A stretch of 64,000 nucleotides of DNA from an uncultured OM182 clade bacterium (GCA_902567095.1 CACFLG010000004.1:1-64000), one strand, 5' to 3'. Counted from the first letter of the stretch, positions 8,017 to 18,157 are shown. Notes: a model not told the origin generated them from the sequence alone. Numbers and translations: made by a program.

Positions 8017-9420
8017 ATGAAAACACCAGAGATCAAAAAATTTCTCACGGATCGGGCTTGGCAAGCTGATCGCCTAAACGAGCACATTCGCATCACTGGA
8101 TGGGTACGAAGCACCAGACACTCCAAGGCGGGCATTAGCTTTATCGAAGTAAACGATGGGAGCAGCGTATCATCCATCCAGGTGGTCGCGCCTAAGGAAC
8201 TAGTTAATTATAGCGAGATTGAAAAAATCACGACAGGAGTCTCAATTAAAGTTTCAGGAATACTCGTTGAGTCAATGGGTAAAGGACAAGATGTTGAAAT
8301 ACAGGCGAAAGAAGTAGAAATCCTGGGCGCCATAGAAGAACCAGAAAATTACCCAATAGCAAAGAAAAGGCACACCTTTGAATATTTGAGAGGATTGCCG
8401 CACTTGAGAATAAGAACTAATACATTTGGTGCTATCGCAAGAATAAGATCTTCCGTCGCTAATAAAATTCATAACTATTTTTTTGAGAATGGTTTTCACT
8501 GGGTCAATACACCGATTATTACCTCGAGCGACTGCGAAGGAGCCGGCGAATTATTCAAAGTTAGCACCCTAGACCACGCTCAAAAAAAAATTGCGGCGCT
8601 TGACGCAGACTATGCTGAGGATTTTTTTGGAAGAGAAGCTTTTTTAACAGTATCTGGGCAATTGAATGCAGAGGCCTACTGTTTAGCAATGTCAAAGGTT
8701 TACACTTTTGGTCCGACCTTTAGGGCTGAAAACTCAAACACATCAAGACATTTAGCCGAATTCTGGATGATAGAGCCTGAAATAGCATTTGCAGATCTAG
8801 AGGACAATGCCGCACTCGCTGAAGCGTTATTGAAAGCAATAATCGAACATGTTTTAGAGAACTGTTCGGAAGATTTAAATTTCTTTACCCAACAAATCGA
8901 CAAAGCACTTACAGGAAGGCTTTTGGGAGTTTTAGAAAAAAACTTCGAAAAAATCCCTTATACAGATGCAATAGAAATTCTCAAAAAAAGCAAAGGAGAT
9001 TTTCATTTCCCGGTTGAGTGGGGACTTGATTTGCAATCGGAACACGAGCGATTTTTAACAGAGAATTATGCAAATGGCCCTGTAATCGTTTCAGATTATC
9101 CAAAAGATATAAAGGCTTTCTATATGAGGCTTAACGACGATGGAAGGACTGTATCAGCTATGGATGTTTTAGTTCCTGGAATTGGTGAGATAATCGGCGG
9201 AAGTCAGAGGGAAGAACGTCTCGATATCTTAGACTCACGAATTCAAAGCCAAAGAATTCTAAGCCAGCTCTCTTGGTATAGAGACTTAAGAAAATATGGG
9301 ACCGTCCCGCATGCTGGTTTTGGTTTAGGTTTCGAACGATTAATCAGTTACATTACTGGGATGGATAACATAAGAGACTGCATTCCCTTTCCTAGAACCC
9401 CCGGGAACGCTAAGATATAG
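8017..9420 (+). CDS. asnS: Asparagine--tRNA ligase
   Basis: Charges tRNA-Asn with asparagine in the cytoplasm. The 467-residue protein matches the usual bacterial AsnRS length. An OB-fold anticodon-binding domain (RITGWVRSTRHSKAGISFIEVNDGS) is followed by the class II catalytic core: the ITSSDCEGAGELF region, motif 2 with FRAENSNTSRHLAEFWMIEPE, and motif 3 GFGLGFERL near the C-terminus. The acidic EFWMIEPE signature separates it from AspRS. Its end overlaps the tail of the convergent DUF3080-like gene by 11 bases. An A9 run at 8582-8590 is read through without frame loss. Confidence 0.97.
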   Translation: MKTPEIKKFLTDRAWQADRLNEHIRITGWVRSTRHSKAGISFIEVNDGSSVSSIQVVAPKELVNYSEIEKITTGVSIKVSGILVESMGKGQDVEIQAKEVEILGAIEEPENYPIAKKRHTFEYLRGLPHLRIRTNTFGAIARIRSSVANKIHNYFFENGFHWVNTPIITSSDCEGAGELFKVSTLDHAQKKIAALDADYAEDFFGREAFLTVSGQLNAEAYCLAMSKVYTFGPTFRAENSNTSRHLAEFWMIEPEIAFADLEDNAALAEALLKAIIEHVLENCSEDLNFFTQQIDKALTGRLLGVLEKNFEKIPYTDAIEILKKSKGDFHFPVEWGLDLQSEHERFLTENYANGPVIVSDYPKDIKAFYMRLNDDGRTVSAMDVLVPGIGEIIGGSQREERLDILDSRIQSQRILSQLSWYRDLRKYGTVPHAGFGLGFERLISYITGMDNIRDCIPFPRTPGNAKI

Positions 9421-10441
9421 AACTCTCACAACCGAAAACGATTGGTTCGAGGACGGCACTATGCTCCTTAAGAATTTTTTTAGACTGTCTTAAGACCAAA
9501 AACTGACCAGTAAAAAAATCTTTATAGCTCTCAGTTAAAACATCAAAAAGAAGCTGGTTTAGCTCCTGAATCTCAAACAAGAATTCACTCGATCCTCGGC
9601 TTGCAATATTTATTTCGTTCAAAGACGCTTTAGTAAAATACGCTTCTACTAAATTTCTTAAAATAATCCCTTTGTTCGTAACTACACCACCCCGGCAAAA
9701 TCCCTCCCTACGGTGCTCTTCCTGAATTAAAACGGTCAACTTTTGAAGATAGTAGTTAACCCTTAGAAGTTGACGCATATATTCAGCAAGAGGCGCGGAC
9801 CTCAATACCGAAAGATTATCTTCCAGCTCTAGATCCTCGAAGTGGTAAATCCCCTCTAACCAATTCTCAGATCTCTTACGGATGTAGTTCAATGCGAGAA
9901 TGCCTTCGCTATCGAAAAAAAGACCTCCGACCGACGACGACCACATCTCCTTAAATTCTGGACCGCCTAGTGTGGCGCGAGCTATGGTTAGCGGGAGATC
10001 ACCCTTTTTTTTTAATATAGATTCTCGGATTTTTTCTTTTAAGAGCTGATCATTTGGTCCTAGTCGATCTAAGCATTCTTGAGCTAAGTTAAGGAATAAA
10101 AGCTCGTTAATTAATTTCTGCGACTCAAGAGCGACTTTTCCGAGTGCAGAGTTTCGCTGAGCTATTATTAGCTGAAGTTTACACGGTTGAAGTGCTAAAA
10201 AATCTAAAAGATTAATCGAAGTCACTGAATTTTTTTGATTTGCAACAATTTGCCGAGGGAAAGAACTAGGAGGAAGGTTTCTGGGCTTCTGGATAGTCTC
10301 GCCGAGCAAGTTTTCCAAACGCTCAACATAAGTATCAAAGTAACTTTTTTTTGAGCATCCTATTAGATTTGCTAAGGATAAGAAGAAAAAACAAAAAAAA
10401 AGAAATTTCTTTCCCCACGCAATCATCGCTTTCTTACTCAC
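9410..10441 (-). CDS. DUF3080-like lipoprotein of unknown function
   Basis: A 343-residue predicted lipoprotein: basic start, a phenylalanine-rich hydrophobic stretch, then a lipobox ending LIGC near residue 29. The mature part is largely helical, with LLDFLALQPCKLQLIIAQRNSALGKVALESQ and LFLNLAQEC segments that match my recollection of DUF3080, a gammaproteobacterial family without a known role. The GTG start overlaps the rnhB stop as GTGA; an alternative ATG lies five codons in. It is the last gene of the long rpsB-to-rnhB transcription direction and converges on asnS. Confidence 0.65.
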   Translation of the reverse strand: MSKKAMIAWGKKFLFFCFFFLSLANLIGCSKKSYFDTYVERLENLLGETIQKPRNLPPSSFPRQIVANQKNSVTSINLLDFLALQPCKLQLIIAQRNSALGKVALESQKLINELLFLNLAQECLDRLGPNDQLLKEKIRESILKKKGDLPLTIARATLGGPEFKEMWSSSVGGLFFDSEGILALNYIRKRSENWLEGIYHFEDLELEDNLSVLRSAPLAEYMRQLLRVNYYLQKLTVLIQEEHRREGFCRGGVVTNKGIILRNLVEAYFTKASLNEINIASRGSSEFLFEIQELNQLLFDVLTESYKDFFTGQFLVLRQSKKILKEHSAVLEPIVFGCESSIS

Positions 10442-11048
10442 CGAGAAGATGCATCTAAATCAATTCTTTTGGAATCTAAAATCAGGGTCTTACAGGGCCC
10501 GAATGTTCTTCGATGAATTGGCGAGAGCCCATATTCGGCCAGCGCTTCTTTGTGAAACTTTGTAGGATACCCTTTATTTTTCTCAAACCCGTATTGAGGA
10601 TAGATCTTAGCAAGTTTTTTCATCTCAATATCTCTTGCGCATTTTGCTAAGATAGATGCCGCCATGATCTCTTGAATCGTGTTGTCGCCCCCTATCACAC
10701 ACTCAGTGGAACATTCGATGTCAGGGGCAAAACGTCCATCTACAAACGCTTTATCGACCTTCACAGACAATAACTCAAAAGCTCGACCCATTGCCATCAG
10801 ACTTGCAACGTGGATATTATACTTATCTATTTCGTCTGGAAGACAAAAAGCTATGCCAAAGCTAATGGCTTTTTTTTTATCTCCTCGCTCAAATCGATCC
10901 TCTTCCGTTCGGATAACTTTTTTGAATCTCGCAATCCGTCGATAGCATTACTACCATCCAAAACAACCGCTGCAGCGCACACACTCCCCGCCAACGGTCC
11001 TCTGCCCGCTTCATCTATTCCAGCTATCATCTTTCTTTTTGATATCAC
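10438..11048 (-). pseudogene. rnhB: Ribonuclease HII gene split by an apparent frameshift at an A9 run
   Basis: RNase HII removes RNA from RNA/DNA hybrids and single ribonucleotides from DNA. The track shows two pieces. The first (GTG start, 65 aa) holds [12 protein letters not shown] and DSKKL, and ends at a stop right after an A9 run. Adding one base at that run restores AISFGIA and a continuous second half with the ILAKCARD, KGYPTKFH and HRRTFGPCK motifs, giving about 203 residues, the normal length. Metal ligands D and E of DEAGRG and the later aspartate region are intact on both pieces. It may be a sequencing error, a young pseudogene, or a gene rescued by slippage on A9. It sits in the usual place after lpxB. 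Confidence 0.85.
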
Positions 11049-11050
11049 GG

Positions 11051-12226
11051 TCAGTTTTCTTTACAAAATTTTAGGATAGCCTGCGAGGCCTCATCGCCGC
11101 TGACTCCAGAACCACAGAGCTCAGAATGAAGTTCGTGATACCTTAAAAATAACGCATTTTGCTCAGTACTTCCAAGGAAATGCTTTATCGCTTTTGCCAT
11201 TTTTTTAGGTTTAGCTTTATCTTGAATGAACTCAGGCACTATTTTTTCACCGGCCAATATATTGGGGAGAGCGAATAAATTAGTCCTGACAAGTTTTGAA
11301 ACAAGAAGGTGCGTAAGTTTTCCTAATCGATATGACATCACCATAGGTTTTCGTAAAAGCATTGCCTCTAAAGTCGCCGTGCCAGAATTTACCAAGACCG
11401 CATCGGACGCTGACATTACTTTTTTGGAATTCCCTCTAAAAAGCCGAACTTTACCCTGAAGTTCAGGAAAGTCTCCTAACATCGAAAACAACTGTTGATA
11501 CCTTTTTGGATTCGCTGCAGGGATTAAAAACTTATCTACGTGTTCGCGCAATTCTATGGCAGTTTCCAAGAAATCTCTCCCAGACATGGCAACTTCGCTT
11601 CTTCGACTGCCGGGCAAGATAGCCACTACCTTTTTGTCAGGACTGATTTTGAGTTCTCTTCGAGCGTCTGTTTTTAGCGCTTCATAATCAATATTCAAAT
11701 ATTCCGATGCAACCGGATGACCGACAAATTCAGCTTTTACTGAATTTTCCTTAAAAACTAACGCTTCAAATGGATAAAGGGTAAGCACCAAATCTACACG
11801 TCGAGCGATTTTTTTTACTCTACCTTTTCTCCAAGCCCAAATTGACGGCGAAACATATTGAATGGTTTTTATACCTTTTTTCTTTAAAAAACCTGCCAAC
11901 ATTAGGTTAAAAAAATTCGAGTCGATGCCCACGAAACAGCTTGGTCGCTTATTAATAATTTCTCTTCGAAGCTTTAGCATCAGTTTTATTAACGCCGGCA
12001 ATCGTAGAATAGGATCGAAAAATCCGTTCACGGAGAGTGTCTCTATGTCATAGCTATCGGGAAAACCTTCAGCTAACATCAAAGATCCTCCGACCCCAAC
12101 GAACTTAGCATCTGGCTCTAAGCTCTTAATCTGATGAATAAGCGATGCACCTAACTGATCACCGGAGGCTTCTCCTGCAACGATTGCGATAGTTAATGGA
12201 GACGAGCGCATTTCAGCCAAAGTCAC
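11051..12226 (-). CDS. lpxB: Lipid-A-disaccharide synthase
   Basis: Joins UDP-2,3-diacylglucosamine to lipid X to give the lipid A disaccharide, at the inner face of the cytoplasmic membrane. The 391-residue GT-B-type enzyme starts with [13 protein letters not shown], has the conserved VGVGG and FVGHP strands, a [10 protein letters not shown] segment near residue 125, LLPGSR-like [12 protein letters not shown], and [11 protein letters not shown] followed by PMVMSYR. The GTG start overlaps the fabZ stop as GTGA and has AGAAGG five bases upstream. lpxA, which normally lies between fabZ and lpxB, is absent here. Confidence 0.96.
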   Translation of the reverse strand: MTLAEMRSSPLTIAIVAGEASGDQLGASLIHQIKSLEPDAKFVGVGGSLMLAEGFPDSYDIETLSVNGFFDPILRLPALIKLMLKLRREIINKRPSCFVGIDSNFFNLMLAGFLKKKGIKTIQYVSPSIWAWRKGRVKKIARRVDLVLTLYPFEALVFKENSVKAEFVGHPVASEYLNIDYEALKTDARRELKISPDKKVVAILPGSRRSEVAMSGRDFLETAIELREHVDKFLIPAANPKRYQQLFSMLGDFPELQGKVRLFRGNSKKVMSASDAVLVNSGTATLEAMLLRKPMVMSYRLGKLTHLLVSKLVRTNLFALPNILAGEKIVPEFIQDKAKPKKMAKAIKHFLGSTEQNALFLRYHELHSELCGSGVSGDEASQAILKFCKEN

Positions 12227-12672
12227 TTAACCTTCTGTTCCGCACAGGTAAGAAAAGTGGAACAAACCAATTTCTGATCTACAAATGCCTTACCAAAAGC
12301 CTTCATCCAGTGATTTCTGAGATTGCTTATCTCTACTTCTAAATAAATCTGATCACCCGGAACAACGGATCTCTTGAATTTTGTTTTATCTGTTCCTGCC
12401 AAGTAATAAATATAACCGTCCTCTAGAGTTCGATTCCGACTCCGAAAGGCCAGTATTCCCGCAGCCTGAGCAAGTGCTTCAACTATCAAAACCCCTGGAA
12501 AAACTGGCTGTGAGGGGAAATGGCCAAGAAATATTGGCTCATTGATAGTAACGTTCTTAAGGCAGACAATTTTCTTGTCGGGCTCAAATTCCTTAACCCT
12601 GTCGACCAATAGAAAAGGATACCGGTGGGGCAGATAATTCTGAATCTCAATTACTTCCATCCCGTGACTCAT
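12223..12672 (-). CDS. fabZ: 3-hydroxyacyl-[acyl-carrier-protein] dehydratase FabZ
   Basis: Dehydrates 3-hydroxyacyl-ACP in fatty acid elongation in the cytoplasm and competes with the lipid A pathway for 3-hydroxyacyl-ACP. The 149-residue hot-dog protein has LPHRYPFLLVDRV, the active-site histidine in FLGHFP, and the active-site glutamate in PGVLIVEALAQAAG. The ATG overlaps the lpxD stop (ATGA), and its own stop overlaps the lpxB start, so translation is probably coupled along lpxD-fabZ-lpxB. Length and motifs are normal. Confidence 0.96.
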   Translation of the reverse strand: MSHGMEVIEIQNYLPHRYPFLLVDRVKEFEPDKKIVCLKNVTINEPIFLGHFPSQPVFPGVLIVEALAQAAGILAFRSRNRTLEDGYIYYLAGTDKTKFKRSVVPGDQIYLEVEISNLRNHWMKAFGKAFVDQKLVCSTFLTCAEQKVK

Positions 12673-13691
12673 TCCGAACTTCCAGTTTCTTTTTCAATCT
12701 TTCGGAGACGTTTAGACATTTCATACAACTTTGTCTGAGTGATGGCATTTCTTTTCCAATCCCCTCCACGCATCATTATCGAACCAGACGAATACCTTCC
12801 CTTTTCTTTTATAGACCGGTTAACAAGGGACATGCCCGTGATCTCAACTTGATCAGCTATCTCAATATTATCTACGATTCCTACGCCGCCGCCGATAAGG
12901 CAATATTCTCCAATTTTTGTGCTACCAGAAATGCCGGTACAACCGGATATCACAGTGTGTTTCCCTATCTTCACACCATGAGCAATTTGAACCTGATTAT
13001 CGATCTTGCACCCAGCTCCTATAACAGTATTGTCTAGCGCTCCCCTGTCAATGGTTGTGCAAGCTCCAATCTCGACTTGGTCGCCTATTATCACGCTATA
13101 TATCTGTGGGATCTTTAAAAAACTTCTGCTATCTTCATCATATTCGTACCCAAATCCGTCTGAACCAATAACGCTGTTCGCGTGAAAAATGCAATCCTCA
13201 CCGATCATTACATCATGATAAATTGCGACGTTTGGGTATAGCCTCGTCCTGTTCCCAATCCTCACTCCCTCACCGATCGTGCAGCCAGAGCCGATAATAA
13301 CTTCGTCACCTATTGAAGCTCCTGATCCAATATTAACATTTGGTTCTATTGCTACGTTTTTCCCAATCACTGCTCCATCATTAATTGTTGCTGACAAAGA
13401 GATGAACGGCATTTTTATTGGTTTTGGATCAAAGAGATTAGCGATTAAAGCCCATGAGGCGCGGGGATTTGGAGATATGATGGCCGGACCATCTATCAAA
13501 TCTTTGTCTTCTTTTTTTAACACGAATGCCCCTGCTTCGCTAGAAACCAAAGATTCTCGATGGGATCTACTGAAAAGAAAAGCTAGATCGTCGGGCCCTG
13601 CTTTCTCCAAGCTCGCAAGACCGGATATTTCTTTATCAACATTGCCTATGGTTTGTAATTCAAAAGAATCAGCAATATCCTTAAGCTTCAC
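12669..13691 (-). CDS. lpxD: UDP-3-O-(3-hydroxyacyl)glucosamine N-acyltransferase
   Basis: Third step of lipid A synthesis: transfers a 3-hydroxyacyl chain from ACP to UDP-3-O-acylglucosamine. The 340-residue protein has an N-terminal uridine-binding domain (DLAFLFSRSHRE), then a long left-handed beta-helix of hexapeptide repeats (IGSGASIGDEVIIGSGCTIG and many more), with NSVIGSDGFGY and the catalytic histidine region QIAHGVKIG. A C-terminal helix follows. The start is a GTG; no strong ribosome-binding site is visible. It begins nine bases after the skp stop. Confidence 0.96.
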   Translation of the reverse strand: MKLKDIADSFELQTIGNVDKEISGLASLEKAGPDDLAFLFSRSHRESLVSSEAGAFVLKKEDKDLIDGPAIISPNPRASWALIANLFDPKPIKMPFISLSATINDGAVIGKNVAIEPNVNIGSGASIGDEVIIGSGCTIGEGVRIGNRTRLYPNVAIYHDVMIGEDCIFHANSVIGSDGFGYEYDEDSRSFLKIPQIYSVIIGDQVEIGACTTIDRGALDNTVIGAGCKIDNQVQIAHGVKIGKHTVISGCTGISGSTKIGEYCLIGGGVGIVDNIEIADQVEITGMSLVNRSIKEKGRYSSGSIMMRGGDWKRNAITQTKLYEMSKRLRKIEKETGSSE

Positions 13692-13699
13692 AATTTCAA

Positions 13700-14218
13700 T
13701 TACTGCTCAAGTGAATTCATTTTTTCTGTGAGCTTGGAAGTCACATCGTAGAGCTCGTGACGATACAAGGTATTTTCTCGCCGTAGAATTAAATCGTACT
13801 TGTCACTTAAGACCAGCGCCTCTATCGCTTCTTGAGCTCTGGGCCCTAAAGATTGAATTACTCTCTCAATTTGCTCTGTTTTAAGTCTATTCAATTGCTG
13901 AAAAACTTGAGCAAGCTCGCTTCTCTTCTGAGTGATTTCATTGAGCAAGGATTGAAATTCCTGCTCGCTCATAAGTTCAGTGTCTTTCTTAAGTTTCTCT
14001 AAAAGAGCTGTAATTTCTGTTTGTCTTTCCTTTAACGCTTCATCCTGTTCAGAAAAATTCGCGTTAATTTGTTCCACCAGTTTTTTCCCTGACTCAGACT
14101 GAAGAATCGCCTGCTGAACGTTTGCAACCCCAATTTTTGTTTCAGAGTGCGCTGTGGTAGCTCCAAGTGCCGCAAGAACGCCAAAGACTGCAGTTAAAAT
14201 ATATTTTCTACTTCGCAA
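13700..14218 (-). CDS. skp: Periplasmic chaperone Skp/OmpH
   Basis: Carries unfolded outer-membrane proteins through the periplasm to the BAM complex. The track begins at a TTG that lies within its own GAGGAG sequence; the next in-frame TTG, five codons on at 14218, has GAGGAG seven bases before it and gives a proper signal peptide (MRSRKYILTAVFGVL...AHS-ET). The mature protein of about 147 residues starts with IGVANVQQAIL and continues as the long charged coiled-coil arms of the family, closing with YDLILRRENTLY. It lies between bamA and lpxD as in E. coli. A 160-base gap upstream may hold its own promoter, but I saw no strong one. Confidence 0.92.
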   Translation of the reverse strand: MRSRKYILTAVFGVLAALGATTAHSETKIGVANVQQAILQSESGKKLVEQINANFSEQDEALKERQTEITALLEKLKKDTELMSEQEFQSLLNEITQKRSELAQVFQQLNRLKTEQIERVIQSLGPRAQEAIEALVLSDKYDLILRRENTLYRHELYDVTSKLTEKMNSLEQ

Positions 14219-14380
14219 AACTTTTCTCCTCAATCATGATGGATTTAACTGTTCTCTGTTGAAGAATCTAGCAGAGTCATACTCCGGGTCGGAATGTTTA
14301 CATATCCCAAAGACCTATTCAACGGTTATTTCTGCCATCTAAAGGCCAAAAAGATTCAAACGTTATCAAGAAAATAGTGT

Positions 14381-16729
14381 TTAGAAGCTCTTTCCAAGTT
14401 CAAATTGAAAACTTTCTTTCTCATCACCCTCTTTTTCATTTATCGGGAAAGAAAGAGAAAAGCTAAGGGGTGCGAATCCAGTTATCCAGGTAAAAGCGAT
14501 CCCGGCGCTGTATCGAAGCTCCCCTTCATCAATATCTAAACAATAGACACTGACTTGAGGACAATTGGTGTTAAAGACATTCCCTGCGTCAAAAAACAAC
14601 ACCGAGCGCATCTGCGTTTGATCATCAACAAACGGCAATGGAAACAGTATCTCAGCGCTCATTTCTATTAGCACGTTGCCTCCAATTGGGTCCGGGTCAT
14701 TAAATCTATCTTGCGGCGAGGGAGTAGACCTCGGACCCAACGAGTTGCCATCAAATCCCCGAACCGAACCCATGCCGCCAGCAAAAAAATGCTTATAGAA
14801 CGGAAAAGTCTGAGTATCTCCGTAAGTTCCCCCGTACCCCAAGTCTGTTCTTAACCTTAAAACAAAAGGATCAAATAAAGGGAAAAAAATCTGGCCATTA
14901 TAATTAATGCGATAAAACTCTAGTTCACTGCCGGGAATAGTCATATCGAAAGAAATTGATTGAGATCGACCGCCTGTGGGCAGCAATCCACGATTCAGGG
15001 CTGACATTCTGTAAGATGCTTGCAAAGTTATCAGATTAAACTCACTACCTTCTCGATCTAAAAATTCAGAAATTTCTCTAGCTGGGATAATTCCTTCCTC
15101 AATCTGAGTGTTCTCAAATCCTATATTGAAATTGATCCTAGATATTTCTGAAATCGGGTATCCAAAACTTACATTCGCTCCAATACTGTCAGTCGAGAAA
15201 CTGGCAACATTAAAATCCTCAAAGTCACTTTTTCTATATGATATCGAATAACCGCGACTTACCCCATCCACCGTAAAATAGGGGTCAAAGAACGACAGGC
15301 TCAGAGAAGTTTGAAAATCACTCCTATTCACTCCAATATTTATGCTATTTCCAGTTCCAAACACGTTAGATTCTTGGTAACCGAGCCCAAGTATCAAACC
15401 TCTATTTTCTGCGTACCCAACAGTGGCGGATATCGATCCAGAAGGTTGCTCTTCCACGGTAAAATTAACATCGATTTGATCTTCCATCCCAAGTACCGCG
15501 GGAGTCTCAACGTTAACTTCTTTAAAAAAACCCAACCGCTGTAATCTTATTTTTGACCCTTCTATCATTGCAGTGGAAGCCCAACCATTCTCCATTTGCC
15601 TCATTTCCCTGCGAAGAACATGATCTTGGGTTACGGTATTTCCGCTGAAGTTGACTCGCCTTACATAGGCGCGCTTACCAGCATCAACAAAGTACTTTAT
15701 GGTTACGGAGTTGTCTTCCTCGTCCTGAACTGGCTCGCCTTTTGCAGATGCAAAGGTATACCCGGCATTCCCCAGAGCGGCTTCAATTCGCTCCTCGCTG
15801 GACGTCATTAAGCGCCGAGAGAAAACTTTGTCCTCTGCTCCCAAAATAAGAGCGCGAATGCTACTCTCTGGTATATCTCGAAGCTCTCCAGCTATCTCAA
15901 CCCCTGAGACACTGTAGACTTCTCCCTCTTCGAGATTAATTGTAATATAAACGTCCTCCATATTCGGTGCTACGGAAACCTGAGTCGAATCAATTCGAAA
16001 GTCTAGGTAGCCCCTATCCAAATAAAAAGATTCCAACGCCTCAATATCGCTTTGGAACTTTTCTCGAGAGTACTGATCATCTTTGGAAAAAAAGGCAAAA
16101 AACTTGGGGATTCGTAACTCTAAAAGATCGAGCAGTTCCTCATCTGGAAACGCTACATTCCCTATTATGTTAATATGTTTGAGACCAGAGACGCTGCCCT
16201 CATATATATCTACTTTTATGGCAACACGATTCCTTGTAAGTTCTTCTACCGTTGCCTCTACTGAAGCGTCATATCGCCCTTGCGATACGTATTGTCTTTC
16301 TAGGTCAGACGCAATTTGATCAAGTGTGACCTTTTTAAATATCTGTCCCTCGGACAGGCCAGATCCTTGAAGCCCCTCTAGTAAAGCCTCTGTTTTAATA
16401 GCTTTGTTTCCTTCAAATTCTATGGAATCAATAGAGGGTCGTTCTTTTAATACAACTACTAAAACATTACCGTCTCTCCCGATTTGAACATCGTCAAAAG
16501 ATTCGGTTTTAAAAATTGACCGAGCGATACCCTGCAACTCCAAAGCACCAACGTTGTCTCCGATACTATAGGATATAGCTCCAAACACTGTGCCGGCAGA
16601 GACCCTTTGCAATCCCTCAAGCCGTATATCAGAGATAATGAAGCCACTGGCCGAGTTATTCCAAAAGAGGAACACCATTACGAAACAGATTCTCTTTAGA
16701 GCCTTTTTTACAAGAAATAGTTTACTCAA
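14381..16729 (-). CDS. bamA: Outer-membrane protein assembly factor BamA
   Basis: The central Omp85 subunit of the BAM complex, which folds beta-barrel proteins into the outer membrane. The 782-residue precursor has a signal peptide, five POTRA domains (first starts IISDIRLEGLQRVSAG; later FSGNTVTQDHVLRREM), and a C-terminal 16-strand barrel. The lid motif is seen as GGMGSVRGFDG, and the protein ends in phenylalanine as expected for a beta-signal. The start is a TTG with TAGG five bases upstream. It follows rseP by one base. Length is close to the E. coli protein (810). Confidence 0.96.
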   Translation of the reverse strand: MSKLFLVKKALKRICFVMVFLFWNNSASGFIISDIRLEGLQRVSAGTVFGAISYSIGDNVGALELQGIARSIFKTESFDDVQIGRDGNVLVVVLKERPSIDSIEFEGNKAIKTEALLEGLQGSGLSEGQIFKKVTLDQIASDLERQYVSQGRYDASVEATVEELTRNRVAIKVDIYEGSVSGLKHINIIGNVAFPDEELLDLLELRIPKFFAFFSKDDQYSREKFQSDIEALESFYLDRGYLDFRIDSTQVSVAPNMEDVYITINLEEGEVYSVSGVEIAGELRDIPESSIRALILGAEDKVFSRRLMTSSEERIEAALGNAGYTFASAKGEPVQDEEDNSVTIKYFVDAGKRAYVRRVNFSGNTVTQDHVLRREMRQMENGWASTAMIEGSKIRLQRLGFFKEVNVETPAVLGMEDQIDVNFTVEEQPSGSISATVGYAENRGLILGLGYQESNVFGTGNSINIGVNRSDFQTSLSLSFFDPYFTVDGVSRGYSISYRKSDFEDFNVASFSTDSIGANVSFGYPISEISRINFNIGFENTQIEEGIIPAREISEFLDREGSEFNLITLQASYRMSALNRGLLPTGGRSQSISFDMTIPGSELEFYRINYNGQIFFPLFDPFVLRLRTDLGYGGTYGDTQTFPFYKHFFAGGMGSVRGFDGNSLGPRSTPSPQDRFNDPDPIGGNVLIEMSAEILFPLPFVDDQTQMRSVLFFDAGNVFNTNCPQVSVYCLDIDEGELRYSAGIAFTWITGFAPLSFSLSFPINEKEGDEKESFQFELGKSF

Positions 16730-16730
16730 C

Positions 16731-18134
16731 TTAACCTAAAAACCTCTGAATGTCGTTGTACATTGCGAGCATCATTATACCTAAAAGTATAAATATCCCT
16801 ATCTGAGCAGCAAAATTTTGGACGTTATCTGGTAGCGGTTTGCCCCTAAAAACTTCAATTATATAGTAACAAATATGACCGCCATCTAGCATCGGGATAG
16901 GGAGCAAATTTATAACACCGAGCGAAATACTTAGCAAAGCAATAAAGCTTATGAAACTCAAAACACCAGCTTCAAGCGTATCATTAGCAATCTCCCCTAC
17001 GTGAAGCGGACCGCTCAGATTCTTGACAGAGATATCTCCTTGGAGCATTTTTCTAAGGCTATTTAATGTGAAATTAATAAAGGCCAAAGTCTGTTCAATT
17101 GCTTTTAAAAACGCCTCTCCCATCGAATACTTTCGAGAAACCAATCTCTCTTGCGGCCACTCGATAATCGGAGAAGCACCTATAAAGCCTATTGGCATAT
17201 CTTCACTTTTTAGTTTTGGGACGAGAATTAACGTTTTCGAGATCCCGTTTCTATCAATTTCCAGACTCAAACTAGTCTCTGGATTAGCTTGAATTATAGA
17301 CACGAACTGTTGCCATTTATGGATAGGTTCTTTGTCCACTTTTCTAATCTGGTCCCCAATTCTTAAACCAGAAGCTTTTGCTCTTCCATCATCGCTGAGC
17401 CCACCTATTTTTGCCGATTGTGTAGGCGTGCTTAATATCAAGCCAAGCGCAGAGATAGGGTTAGGATCATCCGATTTTGATAAGAAGTTAGAAATAGGAA
17501 CACGATACTGGGATAGAGCAATATTATCTTTTTCTCGGACGGTGAACACAATTTCACCGGTTTCTCCCATCCGTTTTAGCAGTTGGATTCTGACATCTCT
17601 CCAAGTCCTTGTTTCGTTATAATCAACTCGCACTATTTCCTGATTTTGTTTTAAACCCGATTTTGCCGCGATAGATTCTGAATCAATCCCTCCCAAAACA
17701 GGCGAGTAACCCACGCCCTCCCCTGCAATGAATATCGACCAATAGCAGATAATAGCTAATAAAAAATTGGCGATAGGCCCTGCCGCTGCGATGGCGATTC
17801 GCTGCCAAGGTCCTTTGTGGTTAAAACAGGTACTCGAAAATTCAGAGGGCACCTTCTGTTCTCGGTCGTCAAGAAATTTGACGTAACCACCCAATGGAAT
17901 TGCCGATAAAACAAATTCTGTTGGGGGAAACTCGGGTTCATTTTGTGTCGAGGGTATCGGAGGCTTAGCCTTTCGGAGCGACTTGCTATAAAAAGGTGCC
18001 CCGAAACCGAGGCTAAATCTTAAAACATGCACCCCGAAGAAACGAGCCGCCATGTAATGGCCAAGTTCATGCACGGTAACAATGATTGAAAAAGTTACTA
18101 TAAGAGCAAATACGAATTGAATAAACTCACTCAC
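16731..18134 (-). CDS. rseP: Site-2 intramembrane zinc protease RseP
   Basis: Cuts anti-sigma factor RseA inside the inner membrane after the first cleavage, releasing RpoE. The zinc site HELGH is at residues 22-26 in the first transmembrane segment, and the partner motif LLPIPMLDGG lies near residue 410. Two periplasmic PDZ domains lie between (ASGLRIGDQIRKV in the second). At 467 residues it is slightly longer than E. coli RseP (450); the extra length includes a proline-rich cytoplasmic loop after the first helix (KAKPPIPSTQNEPEFPP). The start is a GTG with GGGA eight bases upstream. Its substrate gene rseA lies at 50.2 kb. Confidence 0.96.
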   Translation of the reverse strand: MSEFIQFVFALIVTFSIIVTVHELGHYMAARFFGVHVLRFSLGFGAPFYSKSLRKAKPPIPSTQNEPEFPPTEFVLSAIPLGGYVKFLDDREQKVPSEFSSTCFNHKGPWQRIAIAAAGPIANFLLAIICYWSIFIAGEGVGYSPVLGGIDSESIAAKSGLKQNQEIVRVDYNETRTWRDVRIQLLKRMGETGEIVFTVREKDNIALSQYRVPISNFLSKSDDPNPISALGLILSTPTQSAKIGGLSDDGRAKASGLRIGDQIRKVDKEPIHKWQQFVSIIQANPETSLSLEIDRNGISKTLILVPKLKSEDMPIGFIGASPIIEWPQERLVSRKYSMGEAFLKAIEQTLAFINFTLNSLRKMLQGDISVKNLSGPLHVGEIANDTLEAGVLSFISFIALLSISLGVINLLPIPMLDGGHICYYIIEVFRGKPLPDNVQNFAAQIGIFILLGIMMLAMYNDIQRFLG

Positions 18135-18157
18135 TTGGTGAATCCCAAAAACAAAAC

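Noticed and set aside
8582-8590. A9 run in asnS as a possible frameshift
   Set aside because: The frame continues without a break and all class II motifs are in place.
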